64,000 nt of DNA from Solicoccozyma terricola. Lineage: Eukaryota > Basidiomycota > Tremellomycetes > Filobasidiales > Piskurozymaceae. Positions 52,558 to 63,970 of the stretch are shown piece after piece. Made by a program: the position numbers and the translations under genes. Numbering within the stretch: position 1 is the stretch's first letter; each line of letters starts with the position of its first letter. The notes beneath the pieces are model-generated. The model had not been told where the DNA came from, searched no databases, and saw only the letters and a list, made by a program, of their open reading frames with translations. The stretch spans positions 360,978 to 424,977 of the forward strand of contig BCLD01000012.1 of assembly GCA_001600875.1 (NCBI GenBank). The letters are read 5' to 3'.

Positions 52558-54935
52558 TTACTCACCCCCACCCCCACTCGTAACACTACCACCTCCCGTA
52601 GTCGTGGGTGCAGCAGCAGCAGCAGCAGCGGGTACAGCGGGAGTAGTAGTCGTAGTCGTCGCAGTAGTCGTCGCAGTCGTTGGCTGTTGCTGTTGGCCAT
52701 ACTGTTGACTAGCTTGCCATTGTTGGACTGTTCAAACCAAGAGTGAGCATTTCATCTTCTTTGCGGAGCGAATCCATCTTCCGCGAGCGAAGCGAGCATT
52801 GCTCTGCCTTAGGCGAGCGCAGCGAGCATCGCTCTCTTCCCTCTCTGCAAGCGCAACCAACACTACTCTGTCTTCGCGAGTATAGAGAGCACTACTATCT
52901 TCCCTTCTTGGCAAGACCAGCGAGGACAACTCTCCCTCGCGAGCCCCAGCGATCCCAAACTCGCTCTTCCCTTTGAGAACCCCCCGCGGTACTCTCCTCA
53001 ACGTGTCCATCACGATTTCACTACTTTCTTCGCTTGTCCATCTTTACCAAAAAACACACATACTCACAAGCTGGATCATCGACGTTGTAACCGTATTGAG
53101 CCCTATAAAGCCAAAAAAATAAAAGGAATGGGGAGGGTAATATGATCAGCTGTCTGGGGGGTACATTCCTCTCACGCTAAGGGAAGCCAGTCAAAAGACA
53201 TTAAAAAGGGGGGTGGGGAGGTGGGGGGAAACGAGAGCAAAGCCCGGGAGGGGGGGCTTTTAGGGTTGTAGGAAAAGAAACAAAAGAAACGTGATAAACA
53301 CCAATATTGTCGATATTGCTCATAAGCAGCACCATAATCTGCACTTCCAGCAGCAGGTGCAGCACCAGTCGTAGTCGTAGCACCAGCAGCACCTGATACA
53401 TCTCCAGTTGCAGGAGTTCCAGCTGTGCCTGCAGGGGTTGCCGCCGGGTTGGATCCAGCTGCTGGAGTTTGACCGTCTGTTCCGTAACCCTGTGATGGCA
53501 AGAAAAGAAAAAGAAAAAGAAAACGCCCCCCGCCCCCAGAACATCAGTCACCATTTGACCAACCAAAACATCGCCGGTTGTTTCATCCCCCATTAACACT
53601 CACTGGATAACCAGCATATCCACCTTGACCTTGTTGCTGTTGTTGTAGTTGTTGTTGTTGATACGCATACGCTTGTTGTGCAGCATTGTAACCCCCAGCA
53701 CCACCTTGTTGATGATACCCACCACCACCACCACCACCACCTCCAAACGCAGCCTGACGCGCTTTCTCGTATTCTTGCTTTACGACGTCGAGCAGATCTT
53801 CAGCGAGTTCTTTAGCCCGAGATATCATAGCTTCGTCTGGTCCACTGTGGTAATGAGGAGGGCGGGGGCGGGGGGGGGGAGTCAATTTCGGGTCGGAGCT
53901 GGGAAGCGAGGCAGGAACAACGAACGTGACGTTGATATGCATCGGCTCTTCACTTTCTCTACCCGTTTCATTCTCGTAAAACCCAGATCCTAAGCCTTTA
54001 ATCTGGACTCTAGTACCCGTCTCCGCTTGAATGAATTTGACGAACATTCCCTATTGGTTTCACGCAGGCATAGGCAGACGCCATGAGAGAAAAAAAAAAT
54101 CCGTTAGTTGTTGTCTTCCCTTTCAATACAGTAATTTGGATTCGTCACTCACTCCAGGTCCAACAACCTTGGCTCTGACGTTGAAATTCCGTAGACTCTC
54201 TAAACCAATCACGATCTTCTCTTCCGGCCATTTCTTCCTCTCCCGGGGAGCGCTCGATTCAGCTAGATACTTTTCCCGATTTCGAGCGTATTGAGATCGA
54301 TCTTCGACCAGTGGACCTAGTTCTTGGTTGATTAGGTCGTTTACCTGATGTAACAGCGCAACAGGGTTAGTGTTACGGTGTTGCTTTGTAGGTAAGGTTA
54401 AACATGGCATACCATTCCAACGGCCTTGTCGAGCATTTCTTGGGAAGACGCGGCGATGTGGAGATATAGAGGTGGATCTTGAGCTGTTGCTTTTGATTTA
54501 TCAGGTAACCAAATTCCCTTGGTAACGATTGATGCTCCTGTGTCCCCTCCAATCTGTATCCCGACAATAGAATAAAACACCATCAACGTCCTCACCCCAT
54601 CGTCACCGATGGAACCACAACACTTACCTGAGCTTGTGTAGATCCTTTCGTCAACAAATACCTATTCCTCAAATCATTGATCTCAATATCAAACGTGAAT
54701 GCTCCGTCTTTGCTATCATCTCGAGGAGGTGGTCGACTACCCCCCATTGTAGCTGCGATTTTGGCTGCTATAGCGGCTGTGTAGAGGGGAAAGGTAGAGC
54801 AGGTGAGTGATGATTAGCGAAGCACAACGAATCAACGAAGTAGGACAACGTACCGGCTTGAGCTGCCGGATCGAGCACCACCGGCTTGGCTTGCTCCTCA
54901 GGGTCATCCCACTTGCGCTTGGGTCTGTCTGACAT
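52558..54935 (-). CDS. KH-domain RNA-binding protein (KHDC4/Blom7-like)
   Basis: A likely pre-mRNA splicing-associated protein. Nine exons (54935-54854, 54776-54628, 54553-54413, 54344-54153, 54050-53926, 53844-53604, 53489-53302, 53102-53068, 52727-52558) give 440 aa. After MSDRPKRKWDDPEEQ come KH-type segments: FDIEINDLRNRYLLTKGSTQ...GASIVTKGIWLPDK, PPLYLHIAASSQEMLDKA, then KIVIGLESLRNFNVRAKVVGPGGMFVKFIQAETGTRVQIKG with the KH GxxG-like loop, and a helix AKELAEDLLDVV. The C-terminus is Gly/Gln/Ala-rich with the conserved QYGYNVDDPAFQQWQASQ, ending in a Thr/Ala/Gly run. Intron 8 (53067-52728, 340 nt) contains a tandem repeat array. Confidence 0.88.
52783..52974. repeat. Dimeric ~63-nt tandem repeat in KHDC4-like intron 8
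   Basis: Six degenerate units starting GCGAG/GCAAG and ending CTCT alternate in length (about 29, 35, 28, 35, 28, 37 nt), giving a higher-order period near 63 nt. Because 63 is divisible by 3, long frames stay open on both strands (52743-52976 + and 53013-52732 -) and encode about 21-residue repeats. I see no protein family in either. Confidence 0.75.
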
Positions 54936-55258
54936 GACGAGATTAGTGTCTATTGAGGATGGAACCGATGATGGTAGTTGCGCGTGCGTTGAAATGAGAA
55001 AGATGGCATGTTGCGAAGGTTGTTCTTTGACACGTCACTGGCGACATTGATTGGCTGAAATCCCTAATTCGTCATCAACCTGTTGATAGGTCCTTTCTCG
55101 ATTCATTCCTTTATCGCCATCCCATCCCATCCTCTCGCACCCCGCATCCGTCTGGAAATTCCACTGTCACCCGTCACTCTCCCTGATACCGCAGTCCGAT
55201 CTTCTCGGTCCATTATTAAACCCACAAAGGCATCCGGGACGATACCACTCCCATTACA
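54936..55258. promoter_or_regulatory. Divergent promoter region between the KHDC4-like and S1/P1 nuclease genes
   Basis: A 323-bp spacer between diverging starts, CT-rich towards the nuclease gene. No motif is identified. Confidence 0.45.
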
Positions 55259-56798
55259 ATGAGGTTCCTAACCATCTCCCTGGCTGCTGTCCTCCTTTCC
55301 GCCGCTCAACCAGTCCTCTCATGGGGAGCAGCAGGTGACGTTGCACCATATTCCCGTCATCCTTACCGTCTATCTGACAGTACATAACCCTCCCCGAAAT
55401 CCAGGCCACGAAATCGTAGCGACGATCGCTGAAATCCATCTCCATCCTTCTGTCCGCACCCAACTCTGTTCCATCCTTCCTGACCAAGCTAAATGCCACC
55501 TCGCTCCTATTGCCGCGTGGGCGGACACTATACGTGGGAGAATGAGGGAAACTGGTCCTATGCATTACATCAATCGTACGTGGTGCCCTGATACATTCTC
55601 CCACGCTTGGTTGGTCCTTAACGTATTACCATCGCATGAAAACAGCCTTGGGTGATCATCCAGCTGAGAAATGTACATATGGAGAGACTGGATGGTCAAA
55701 TGATCAAGTCAATGTCATTACCTCGATCGTCAATCAAACTGGATTACTTATGGATCTTGAAGGGTTAGTATCACCTCTCCGTAGTGTCACGATCGCTAAC
55801 CTGATCAAGAAAACGTATTGGGTTTTTATACCAGGACGGAACGTGATATCCCACTTCGATTCCTGGTTCATTTCCTTGGTGATATGCACCAACCCCTCCA
55901 TTTAACAGGTCGGGATCGTGGTGGGAATGGAGGTGAGTCGATAGTAGTTTTCAAAACGACCAGGTATTGTGAATGAATGCTGAAGACAAACTATGTCTGG
56001 GGTTTATAAGCTGCTGTGACATTTGAAGGTAGACACAGCAGGTGGGTGCTAAAGATGTCCGTTATGCGTATTCGATGTATGGCAACTGATGTGAAAATTC
56101 CCTTAAAACCAGCCTACACTCTGTGTGGGATTCTCAGTTGATCAATAGGAACATCAGAGAGCTCGGCAACTACACTAGTCCTCTTCCCGAGTGAGTAGTT
56201 GTTCAATGTCTTCGCTTATGTATCTGAGTGATTAATGACGCTCTAATCTTCCCTTAGCCGCTCGATCGAATCCGCTCTGCTCGGCGCCATCTTCGATCCA
56301 TACGTCCGATTCATCGTCAGTGAAGGTATTCGCGGATGGTGGAAACAAGACCTCGAATCATGGGTTGGATGTCCTGAAAACGGTGATCCATACCCACACA
56401 ACTCGCATACTCTTTTAACCAATGCACTGAAAAAGGCAACGGATTGGATCGTCGATGTTCTCCCTCGACAAGCTCAAGAAGCTTTGATTCAAGCCAGACT
56501 AATCTCCCCACCTGGATTCGACACAACAACCTCGACTCGATTCCTACCTGTATGTCCATACACTTGGTCAAAGCCACTGCACAACCTGAACTGCGAATAC
56601 GTATGGCCACCTCATCTCCAAACTGGACATTATCCACTGGTGGAATTGGATACACCAGAATATTGGGGGAGAATTAAAGGTGATAAAGTGGTTGAAAAGT
56701 TGTTGGCGATGGCGGGGATTAGGTTGGCTGCGGTATTGAATTCAGTGTTGTTGGGGAAAGTAGGTGAGGGGGAGGTTGTCGGTCCGTGGATGGAGTGA
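55259..56798 (+). CDS. Secreted S1/P1-type zinc nuclease
   Basis: A zinc-dependent endonuclease for single-stranded DNA/RNA with 3'-nucleotidase activity (family knowledge). Exons 55259-55334, 55405-55575, 55646-55763, 55835-55932, 56011-56041, 56113-56190 and 56258-56798 give 370 aa. A signal peptide ends LS before Trp22, whose free N-terminus would bind zinc as in P1 (WGAAGH). Other metal ligands are seen in AAWAD, GPMHYIN, LVHFLGDMHQPLH and LHSVWD. Many Cys and sequons fit an extracellular glycoprotein. A role in scavenging phosphate and nucleosides is inferred. Confidence 0.92.
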
Positions 56799-57304
56799 GG
56801 AGAAGTGTGACGGATTGGGGTGAAGAGGTGTCGCAGGGGATGGTGCAAAAAGTATAGGGTACCCAAAGTATAACGTTGTAATAGCATCTAATCAGACATG
56901 ACAGGGATAAGTGTGCGACTTTCGGTATGTGCCGGAACACCCGGCAGGTGAACGCACGAATCTGGAGCTCCATTCCCATTTCTTCGTGACGCCTACAGCC
57001 CAGTCACACAAGTAGGGGAAGTTGTGGGGGGATTACCTCATCACCACACAGTTTGGAAACACGCGTAAGATTCGGAGGTATGATTGCTAGATCCGACAGC
57101 TTCGCCACCCAATTCCCCCAAGCGCATCCCCCACCCGCGCCTCCCCTCTGCGCTTTCATCATTGGCTCACTCCCCGCTTGGCGGGCCATCTTCGTCACCC
57201 ATACCATCCATCGTAGCTCAGCCCAGTCTTGCTTGCATCTAACCCAACTCTACCCTCAAGACCCCCCTACATACCAACTCAAGATCGTATTAGAAGGATT
57301 AGAG
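56799..57304. other. Intergenic between nuclease and eL14
   Basis: 3' flank of the nuclease gene followed by the eL14 promoter and CT-rich leader. No gene is supported. Confidence 0.5.
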
Positions 57305-58249
57305 ATGGCTCCCGTGAGTGTTTGGGTATCGGTTTGGGACTGATGGTGGTGGCGGTGCTGGATATGCAGGAGAGGATGTGGCTTAGGACTAGGAAGGAAT
57401 GGACTTGGAATACGCGACAAGGTGGATGGAAAGGTGGTTGAAGGATAGAGTCGGGAGAGACGTAGGAGAGGAGGAGGAATACAAATATGGAGCAAGGGGC
57501 TTCAGAGAAATCGTTGCTATCAGGATATGAGAACACCTTTGAACCCAAAGCAAAGGTGTTCTGCGCATGCCGATCCGTAGTCCGCTTCAAATCACCCGGA
57601 ATCAGTCTCCATTGCACAAACCAAGAACTCCTAACTGACACTCTCATCTCCCATGTTCCCCCCTGTCCTCAGGTTCAGACCCCCTCCACCTTCAAGCGAT
57701 TCGTCGAGGTCGGCCGTGTCGTTCTCGTAAACGACGGTCCATCAGCTGGAAAGCTCGCTGTCATTGCCGAGATCATTGACCACAACCGGGTGAGCTAGAG
57801 GAGCTCTTCACCTTTTTACCTTGATCGCACCGAATGCTGAACCCAAATGTCTTTGTTTCCATCTAGGCCCTCATTGACGGACCATCCACCTCCGTCACCC
57901 GTCAATCCATCCCATACCGATCCTTAATCCTCACTCCATACACCCTCCCCGCCCTTCCCCGCGCCGCAGGAACCGGTGCTATCCGATCCGCATTCGACAA
58001 GGCTGAAGTTCAATCCAAATGGGAGGGATCGAGCTGGAGCAAGAAGTTGGTAGCGAGGGATGTCAGGAGGAAGGCTAATGATTTCGAGAGGTTCGAGGTT
58101 GGTTTGTTGAAGAGGCAGAGGAGGGAGCAGGTGAGTTGTCTATCTCTGAGTGCAGGGTTTTGAAAGGGCGGGAAGGCTGACTTCGGGGTTTTTTTCGTCA
58201 TGAATAGGTCCGAAAGGCCCACTTCAAGGAGCGAAAGTCGACCGCTTAA
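57305..58249 (+). CDS. RPL14: 60S ribosomal protein eL14
   Basis: Exons 57305-57313, 57673-57789, 57867-58130 and 58208-58249 give 143 aa. The first coding exon is only 9 nt (Met-Ala-Pro), followed by a 359-nt intron. Such a short first exon plus long intron is common in fungal ribosomal protein genes. The protein reads [49 protein letters not shown], then a basic C-terminus with [20 protein letters not shown] and [11 protein letters not shown], matching the KOW-type N-terminal fold and family length. Confidence 0.94.
57531..57561 (+). promoter_or_regulatory. Perfect 11-bp hairpin in eL14 intron 1
   Basis: GAACACCTTTG at 57531-57541 and its exact reverse complement at 57551-57561 are separated by a 9-nt loop. 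The structure lies inside the 359-nt first intron and could fold in the pre-mRNA. Confidence 0.7.
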
Positions 58250-58899
58250 ATATCGAATTCAAATAGTCATCTAGTCAAAAACCATCATCGAAACGACATC
58301 TCTCCCTCTCTCTACAATCGATTTCTTTCGCCTCTAGGAAAGGACGTTGCGTAATGACTTGGAAGTGGATCGCGTAGAAGGTGGCAATGCGAGATACGTT
58401 TTTGGTGTTCTTTATTTTTGAGGGGTTATTTCAGAGCGTAATATTCATCTCCAACCACGGGAGGTAGAGATGGATTGCAGCTCGAGGGAGAGGATGAGAA
58501 TGATGGATGGGGTTCAAGGGGAAAAAGCAGGTGGATTCTACTTTTTATTTTCAGCTTGTATTTAGATACACGAGCCGGGAAAAGGGAGAACCCCTCTTTG
58601 GAAGCACCTCGGATGTCTGATTCTTATTGTTTCCTTTTTTTCTCTGGGTTGGACATTGAGGCCATGTATGCGATAGCCGCATCCATAGTAGAACGGATTC
58701 TCAAGAACAAACAATCGCCACTAACATTTCGTCATCATTTCCATATTCCTCCTGGACAAGTCTTTCACCATGTCGGTCTCCTCGTCCCTGATTGCCACGG
58801 AGCTTTACCAAGTCTCTTTCATAGGTCTACCCACCGCATATATGCAACCTTTTCAGTATCTAATCACGCAGAGACCTCTTATGTTAAAATGCACATCAC
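58250..58899. other. Convergent 3' flank
   Basis: 650 bp between the eL14 stop and the SDR stop. An ORF at 58475-58921 has no family signal and a composition like untranslated sequence. Confidence 0.5.
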
Positions 58900-60049
58900 T
58901 CACCTCAAATCAAGCTCGTGAGTCCAAGTAGACTTATCTTGCTCATGAAGGTAGAGGTAAGCCTGCATTTGTTTCGAGTTGGAATGAATGTCAGTGTGTT
59001 GAAGTACAAATCAGAACGTTGGTGGTAAGGTGTAAACCGTACCTTGCCAATACCGTCAGGCGAAAGACGCTGGATGTTGCCAGATTGCTCGTCAGCTTAG
59101 TTCCTGACTTCTAGTCAATACATTCGCAGCCTCGGATGGGAAACCGACTCACCGTCCCTTCCTCTTTAGTTTCTCCTACCATACCCTTCACACGTTCAGT
59201 ATCGATCATACCATCAATGATCACATGGGCTACATGGACACCCTTTGGCCCGAATTCCCTCGCGAGCGACTGTTTGAAAGCATGTTTAGCGACTTCTTCG
59301 TTTTTATTTTGGCACCACTGAATAGACGCAAGATGGTAGGTGCTCACTTGACTCAAAGCACGTAAAGCGAACTTGGAAGGCGCCATCGTGGCGAATTTAG
59401 CTGATCCTCGTAGAGACATTGTGGCGCCGGTGAATATTAGACTTTGACCTGATGAAACCGACGTCGAGAGGAAACATTTGGCGAAAGTGAATGCACCAAG
59501 TCTGTCTCGTTTGACCTTTCCATCAATTCACACACGTGGATTCTGGGTGGAAAAGACTGCTACTCACACGCCTCCATTCAAATTACCCTTCAGATCCTCG
59601 ATATCCGCTTCCAGGAACGGTCCAGGCTTGAACGATCCTCCAGGATTGAACACCGCCACATCGATCTCTGCATCTGGCCATGTCTCACGCACGGACTTGA
59701 ACGCGGAGATGATTGATTCAGCGGAAGATGCGTCTGCCTCGATGGCTTTGGCCGTGCTACCGGTGGGTAGGGTAGACATTGTAGCATCGAGGGTGGAACG
59801 CTTGCGAGAAAGGAGAGCGAGGGAGTGGGTGGGAGCGAAGGCACGGCTGATAGAGAAGGGAAGGGGAGTTAGGTGTTGTACACGCGATGACAAGGCGGAT
59901 AGGGGAGACCTCACGCTATACCTGCTCCAGTGCCGGGACTGGATGCATAGGACCGAGTTCATTACTGGAGGACAAAATCTAACTAGGAGTGTTTGCACCT
60001 CCACTCACCCCGCTCCGAGGATGATTGCGACTTTACGAGATGCTGACAT
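58900..60049 (-). CDS. Atypical short-chain dehydrogenase/reductase
   Basis: Seven exons (60049-60009, 59938-59915, 59846-59568, 59501-59348, 59269-59153, 59069-59043, 58962-58900) give 234 aa. A Rossmann fold starts VAIILGAGPGTGAGIARAFA (cofactor loop). It continues with SLALLSRKR, EIDVAVFNPGG (in place of NNAG), LIFTGATMSLRGSAKFA and SLAREFGPKGVHVAHVIIDG. The usual catalytic Tyr of YxxxK is replaced: the site reads MAPSK, keeping only Lys. This matches a known SDR subgroup lacking the Tyr, so ordinary ketoreductase chemistry is doubtful. Substrate unknown. Exon 2 is 24 nt. The gene lies 311 bp downstream of MOB4, same strand. Confidence 0.85.
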
Positions 60050-60360
60050 GGTGTGAGGATATGCTGTGACGGGGGTTGGTGTATGGATGAGGATGTCATC
60101 GAAACCATGGATGAGAGAGGTGAGACTTCAGACTCGACAGCTCTGGCCAGGCATTTGTCACCTGGTCGATGAACGACTAAGCATGATGACGAATCGCTCT
60201 CATCCGCGGTGTGACACGCGGGCTTACACGATCTGGATCGTAAAATCATCATCGCCATATCGTCTTGTTATCATACAAAAAGGGAAAGAGGGAATCGTAG
60301 CCTGCTCGTAAAATTCACAACCTCCAGGTCCAGCCTCGTACAAACGCCCATCGATGTTCT
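60050..60360. other. Spacer between SDR start and MOB4-like stop
   Basis: 311 bp between two minus-strand genes, presumably the SDR promoter. No gene or motif is identified. Confidence 0.5.
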
Positions 60361-62352
60361 CTACTCCCCTTCACCACCCATGAACACCATGCTCTCGATG
60401 CTCTCCTTGGAGCGCAACATCGGTAGATCCATATCTTCCTTCCTCGCCTGCTCCACTTTGCCCTTCCCCTCCTCCTCATTCGTAGCTTTACCAGGTGGGA
60501 CCACACCGACACCATTCTCCTCCTGAATTGCCGCCGGACCTTCTTCATCCTCTGCCTCTGGATCCTTCCCGATATCAACCGCAAACAACGTCCTACCCTT
60601 CCCTCCTCTCCCTCGCCCTCTCCCTCTCCCTCTCCCTGCACCTCCACCTCGAACATTCCCAACTACCGTCCCTCTTCCCTCCACGTTACCTCTCCCATAA
60701 TCATGTAAAATCCCCCTCCCACTAGCCTCATCAACGACCTTCTTCGAAGTACTCGGTCCTCCAGTCTCCTTTTTGTTTTCCCGTTCCTCCTCGGGAGAAT
60801 CTAAAGAGGTAGATGTAGTTGTAGTCGTTGGATCTGGAATGACGAGAAGATCCATAGAAACGAGATTGTATTTCTTCGCTAGTGAAACAAAGCGAGTGTA
60901 TAACGCTGTTTCTGCCTAAAAGCGATTCAGAGGCACATACACAATGGTTAATCAGTGATTGATTCGGTTTTTGCACAGTGGGTTGTTGCACAACCCCCCA
61001 ATACATACCTCGCATTCCTCGAATACCTCTCGATGGTGGAAATAAGCGTGTCCGAATACTCTAGAGATTCGACGTGCGAGTTGGCCAAATAGTTTCTCGG
61101 AGCCGGGTTTGATTGAGAGTCTGGATATTAGTGGAGGATGATGGCGTGCGGTTTGGATTGAGGGTGAGGGTATTGTTGAGTATTAGCGGGTTTCGGAAGA
61201 GGAGAACGGAGAACGGAGAATGGAGAGAACACGTGGACGAACCGGGATGGGAAAGAGTGTGGTGACACTAGAGTAGCAGTCATAGAGTCGACACTGTGAT
61301 ATCGCAACTATCAGCCAAATACTTCCCGTGGAACATACAAGAATCACCAGCGACCTCCTATAGACCAACTCACGTATGTAATATATAATCAATCGCGCAA
61401 CAATCCTAATTCGAGATTCAAAACCCAACACCATTCCGCGCCAAAAATCAGCATCGAAATTACCCCTCGCCTTCCTGCCCTAGACTTTCCTCACTCACCT
61501 CTCCAGATCTCCCTTCATGAGCAACGCATATATACTGCCATTCTCCGGCTCTCATTTCGGGACAAGTTGATCGTGTACAGATGGGAAGGAGGGATGTTAA
61601 GAGGGGGGTTAGATCGAGTGGGAGACGACTGGAGGTAGAGTTATTTGGTAGGAATTGATTTCGAGGGTTCAGTTTATTGGTTGGTTTTTTTGATGTAGAG
61701 GGGAAATGGAAAAATGTAAATCACCGAAGATGTTCATAAATCCACTTTTAGCAACAGAATAGAGGAAATACCAAGTCAATACTTTTCGTAACCAACTTCC
61801 CACTTTCCCTTGATCCGAACTCACAAGATCCGTGTCTTTTGCGATTTCCTTTTTATCCCTTCCTTCTACCAATTCTGAAGGTAATGAGACTATTCGATCG
61901 ATGTCATGTGGATTCGAATAAATCAGGAGGGATAGATATTCTAATACGAGCCAAACGAGTTCCGATTAGGTCCTGAGTGGAGGTTAACATTGTTTATTGG
62001 AACGCAAGGTAGGGACTCACCGGCCATCTGAAATGCTGAATCGAGAGATTGAATAGGTGGGACGTGGGTAGAGGATGATGCATGCTATTTGCCGTCCATA
62101 CATGATAGAAGGGTATATGTGGAGTCGATCAGAGCCTGTACCATGGACAATGCTGAACACGAACAATACAAATGCGGAAGTGGTACTCACCCGGAGCTTT
62201 GAGCCTTTCTTGAGTCTATAAGTGGATGGAGACGTGGACGACGCTGCTGGAGGAGACAGCTGGTCAGACGATGTCGGTGGGAGGATCATGGTGAACGCCT
62301 GGGTGCTGCTAGTGGATACTCTCCCAACACCAGGACTGGAACAGCAACCCAT
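60361..62352 (-). CDS. MOB4/phocein-like MOB-domain protein with Arg-Gly-rich tail
   Basis: MOB4/phocein is a kinase-adaptor subunit of the STRIPAK PP2A complex (family knowledge). Nine exons (62352-62191, 62084-62021, 61940-61825, 61744-61725, 61628-61499, 61405-61374, 61293-61243, 61120-61009, 60915-60361) give 413 aa. MOB signatures in order are WIYEHLR (20-nt exon), STCPEMRAGEWQYICVAH, CCAIDYILHT, SPHSFPSRLSIKPGSEKLFG and ISRVFGHAYFHHREVFEECE. A long C-terminal extension (about 100 aa beyond LLVIPDP) has an RG-rich run and acidic segments not typical of MOB4. The first ATG gives MGCCSSP; a second in-frame ATG at 62289 has a better context and gives 392 aa. Confidence 0.87.
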
Positions 62353-62836
62353 CCGCGTTACTGCCCTGCCCCCCGTGAGAAATACCGTTGGGCCGAGTAT
62401 ATAAAGAGTAACCTCTCTGCTGGTGGCGACCTCTTCAACTCCAGCATCAACGACCGTACTCTCCACTCAGACACTCCACACCCGTCGACTACTGCTCCAA
62501 TCCATTCCTCTTTATTTCGTCGGTCTCTCCCTTTCGAGAGTCACCGTCCAGCAAAAAAAGACACAGATCAGGAGAAGAATTCGTTCGGGCGTTGGTGTCT
62601 TCGAGACAGCGGGGGTGACAGTGGGACAACGAAAAAAAAAAAATCGTTTGGTTGCTGAAGTGACATCACACCACACCCGTATTCAAAGCTACGAGCTGGA
62701 ACGCAAGGATAACCTCGACTCCTTAGGTGGATAATCGAATTACCTTTCAGTCCTTCACCGTCCGACTACGGAAACCAATCCACACGAAACCATCCCGGTG
62801 TCCTTTGCTCCATTCGCCTCCATCGATAAAACCACC
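62353..62836. promoter_or_regulatory. Divergent promoter region between MOB4-like and TBP genes
   Basis: A 484-bp spacer between diverging starts, CT-rich towards TBP. It contains an A13 run near 62631. No defined motif. Confidence 0.45.
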
Positions 62837-63970
62837 ATGTCAATGCTTCCTCCCTCTTCAAACTCGTACTCGTCGACAGGGGTAGCTGTAGCTTCAACCG
62901 GTGTCGTCGGGTCCAACCCATACATCACGACTGGGTCAACTAACGAGAACGGGAATGGGCATGTGAATGGTCAGGTAGCAGAGGATGGGGAGGTCATACC
63001 GAGTGTGCCGGAGATTACGGCTGTTCAAGGGATTGTTCCGACTTTGCAGTGAGTGGATATATGGTTATTAATATGTTTTGAGAGAGGAAAGCAGGACTTG
63101 GAGTGGGGGTTTGGATGATGGTCGCCAGGGTGAAAAAGTCGAGGGCTCTCGTTTGCGGATTGCAGGTGTGGGCCCCTATTGACCGTAACCGTTCATCGTG
63201 TTCGGGGACGTTGATGATGTCTGAGCGTCCAAGATCGCCGAGCGGGCACAACGAGTTTTATCCCCTTGCATTCGTATCGAAGTCTCACATACTTCCCCGC
63301 CATTCTCACAGAAACATCGTCGCTACGGTCAACCTCGGTTGTCGTCTCGATCTCAAGACTATTGCGTTACATGCTAGGAATGCAGAATATAATCCCAAAG
63401 TGATTATCTTAGGGCCTTTTAAGCGTCTTGATTGTGATTTTATCATTGCTTGACTAACGCCTTTCCACCTGGGAAAACCCAATTCCAGCGATTCGCCGCT
63501 GTGATCATGCGAATCCGAGATCCTAAAACCACAGCTCTGATCTTCGCTTCTGGCAAGATGGTAGTGACGGGCGCCAAATCCGAAGATGATTCTCGACTTG
63601 CTTCTCGAAAGTATGCACGCATCATTCAAAAGTTAGGATTCGATGCCAAGTTCCAAGAATTCAAAATTCAGAATATCGTTGGAAGTTGTGATGTCAAGTT
63701 CCCGATTAGGTTGGAAGGATTGAGTTTGAGTCATATGGCGTTCAGTAGTTACGAGCCAGAGGTATGTCTCTCACTCCGTTTCCCTCCCTTACTCGTCGCG
63801 AGCGCTAACGTTGCACCGAGACAAACAGTTGTTCCCTGGCTTGATCTACCGAATGATCAGACCTAAAGTCGTTCTGCTCATCTTCGTTTCCGGAAAGATC
63901 GTTCTTACCGGGGCGAAAGTGAGAGAAGAGATCTATCAGGCGTTCAATTCAATTTATTCGGTGTTGGTCG
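62837..63970 (+). CDS. SPT15: TATA-binding protein (TBP), 3' end beyond window
   Basis: The general transcription factor of all three RNA polymerases. Exons 62837-63048, 63312-63399, 63489-63761 and 63829-63970 encode 238 aa in the window. After a 60-residue Ser/Asn/Gly-rich N-terminus comes the saddle: [62 protein letters not shown] and [21 protein letters not shown]. The second repeat follows with [34 protein letters not shown] and [20 protein letters not shown]. The last exon ends at a GTGAGT donor at 63971, so a short final exon for the usual (E/D)FRK end should lie just past the edge. Reading on instead gives GEWG and a stop. Confidence 0.95.

Noticed and set aside
58475..58921. 148-codon + ORF between eL14 and the SDR
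   Set aside because: Lies in a convergent 3' flank and has no recognisable domain.
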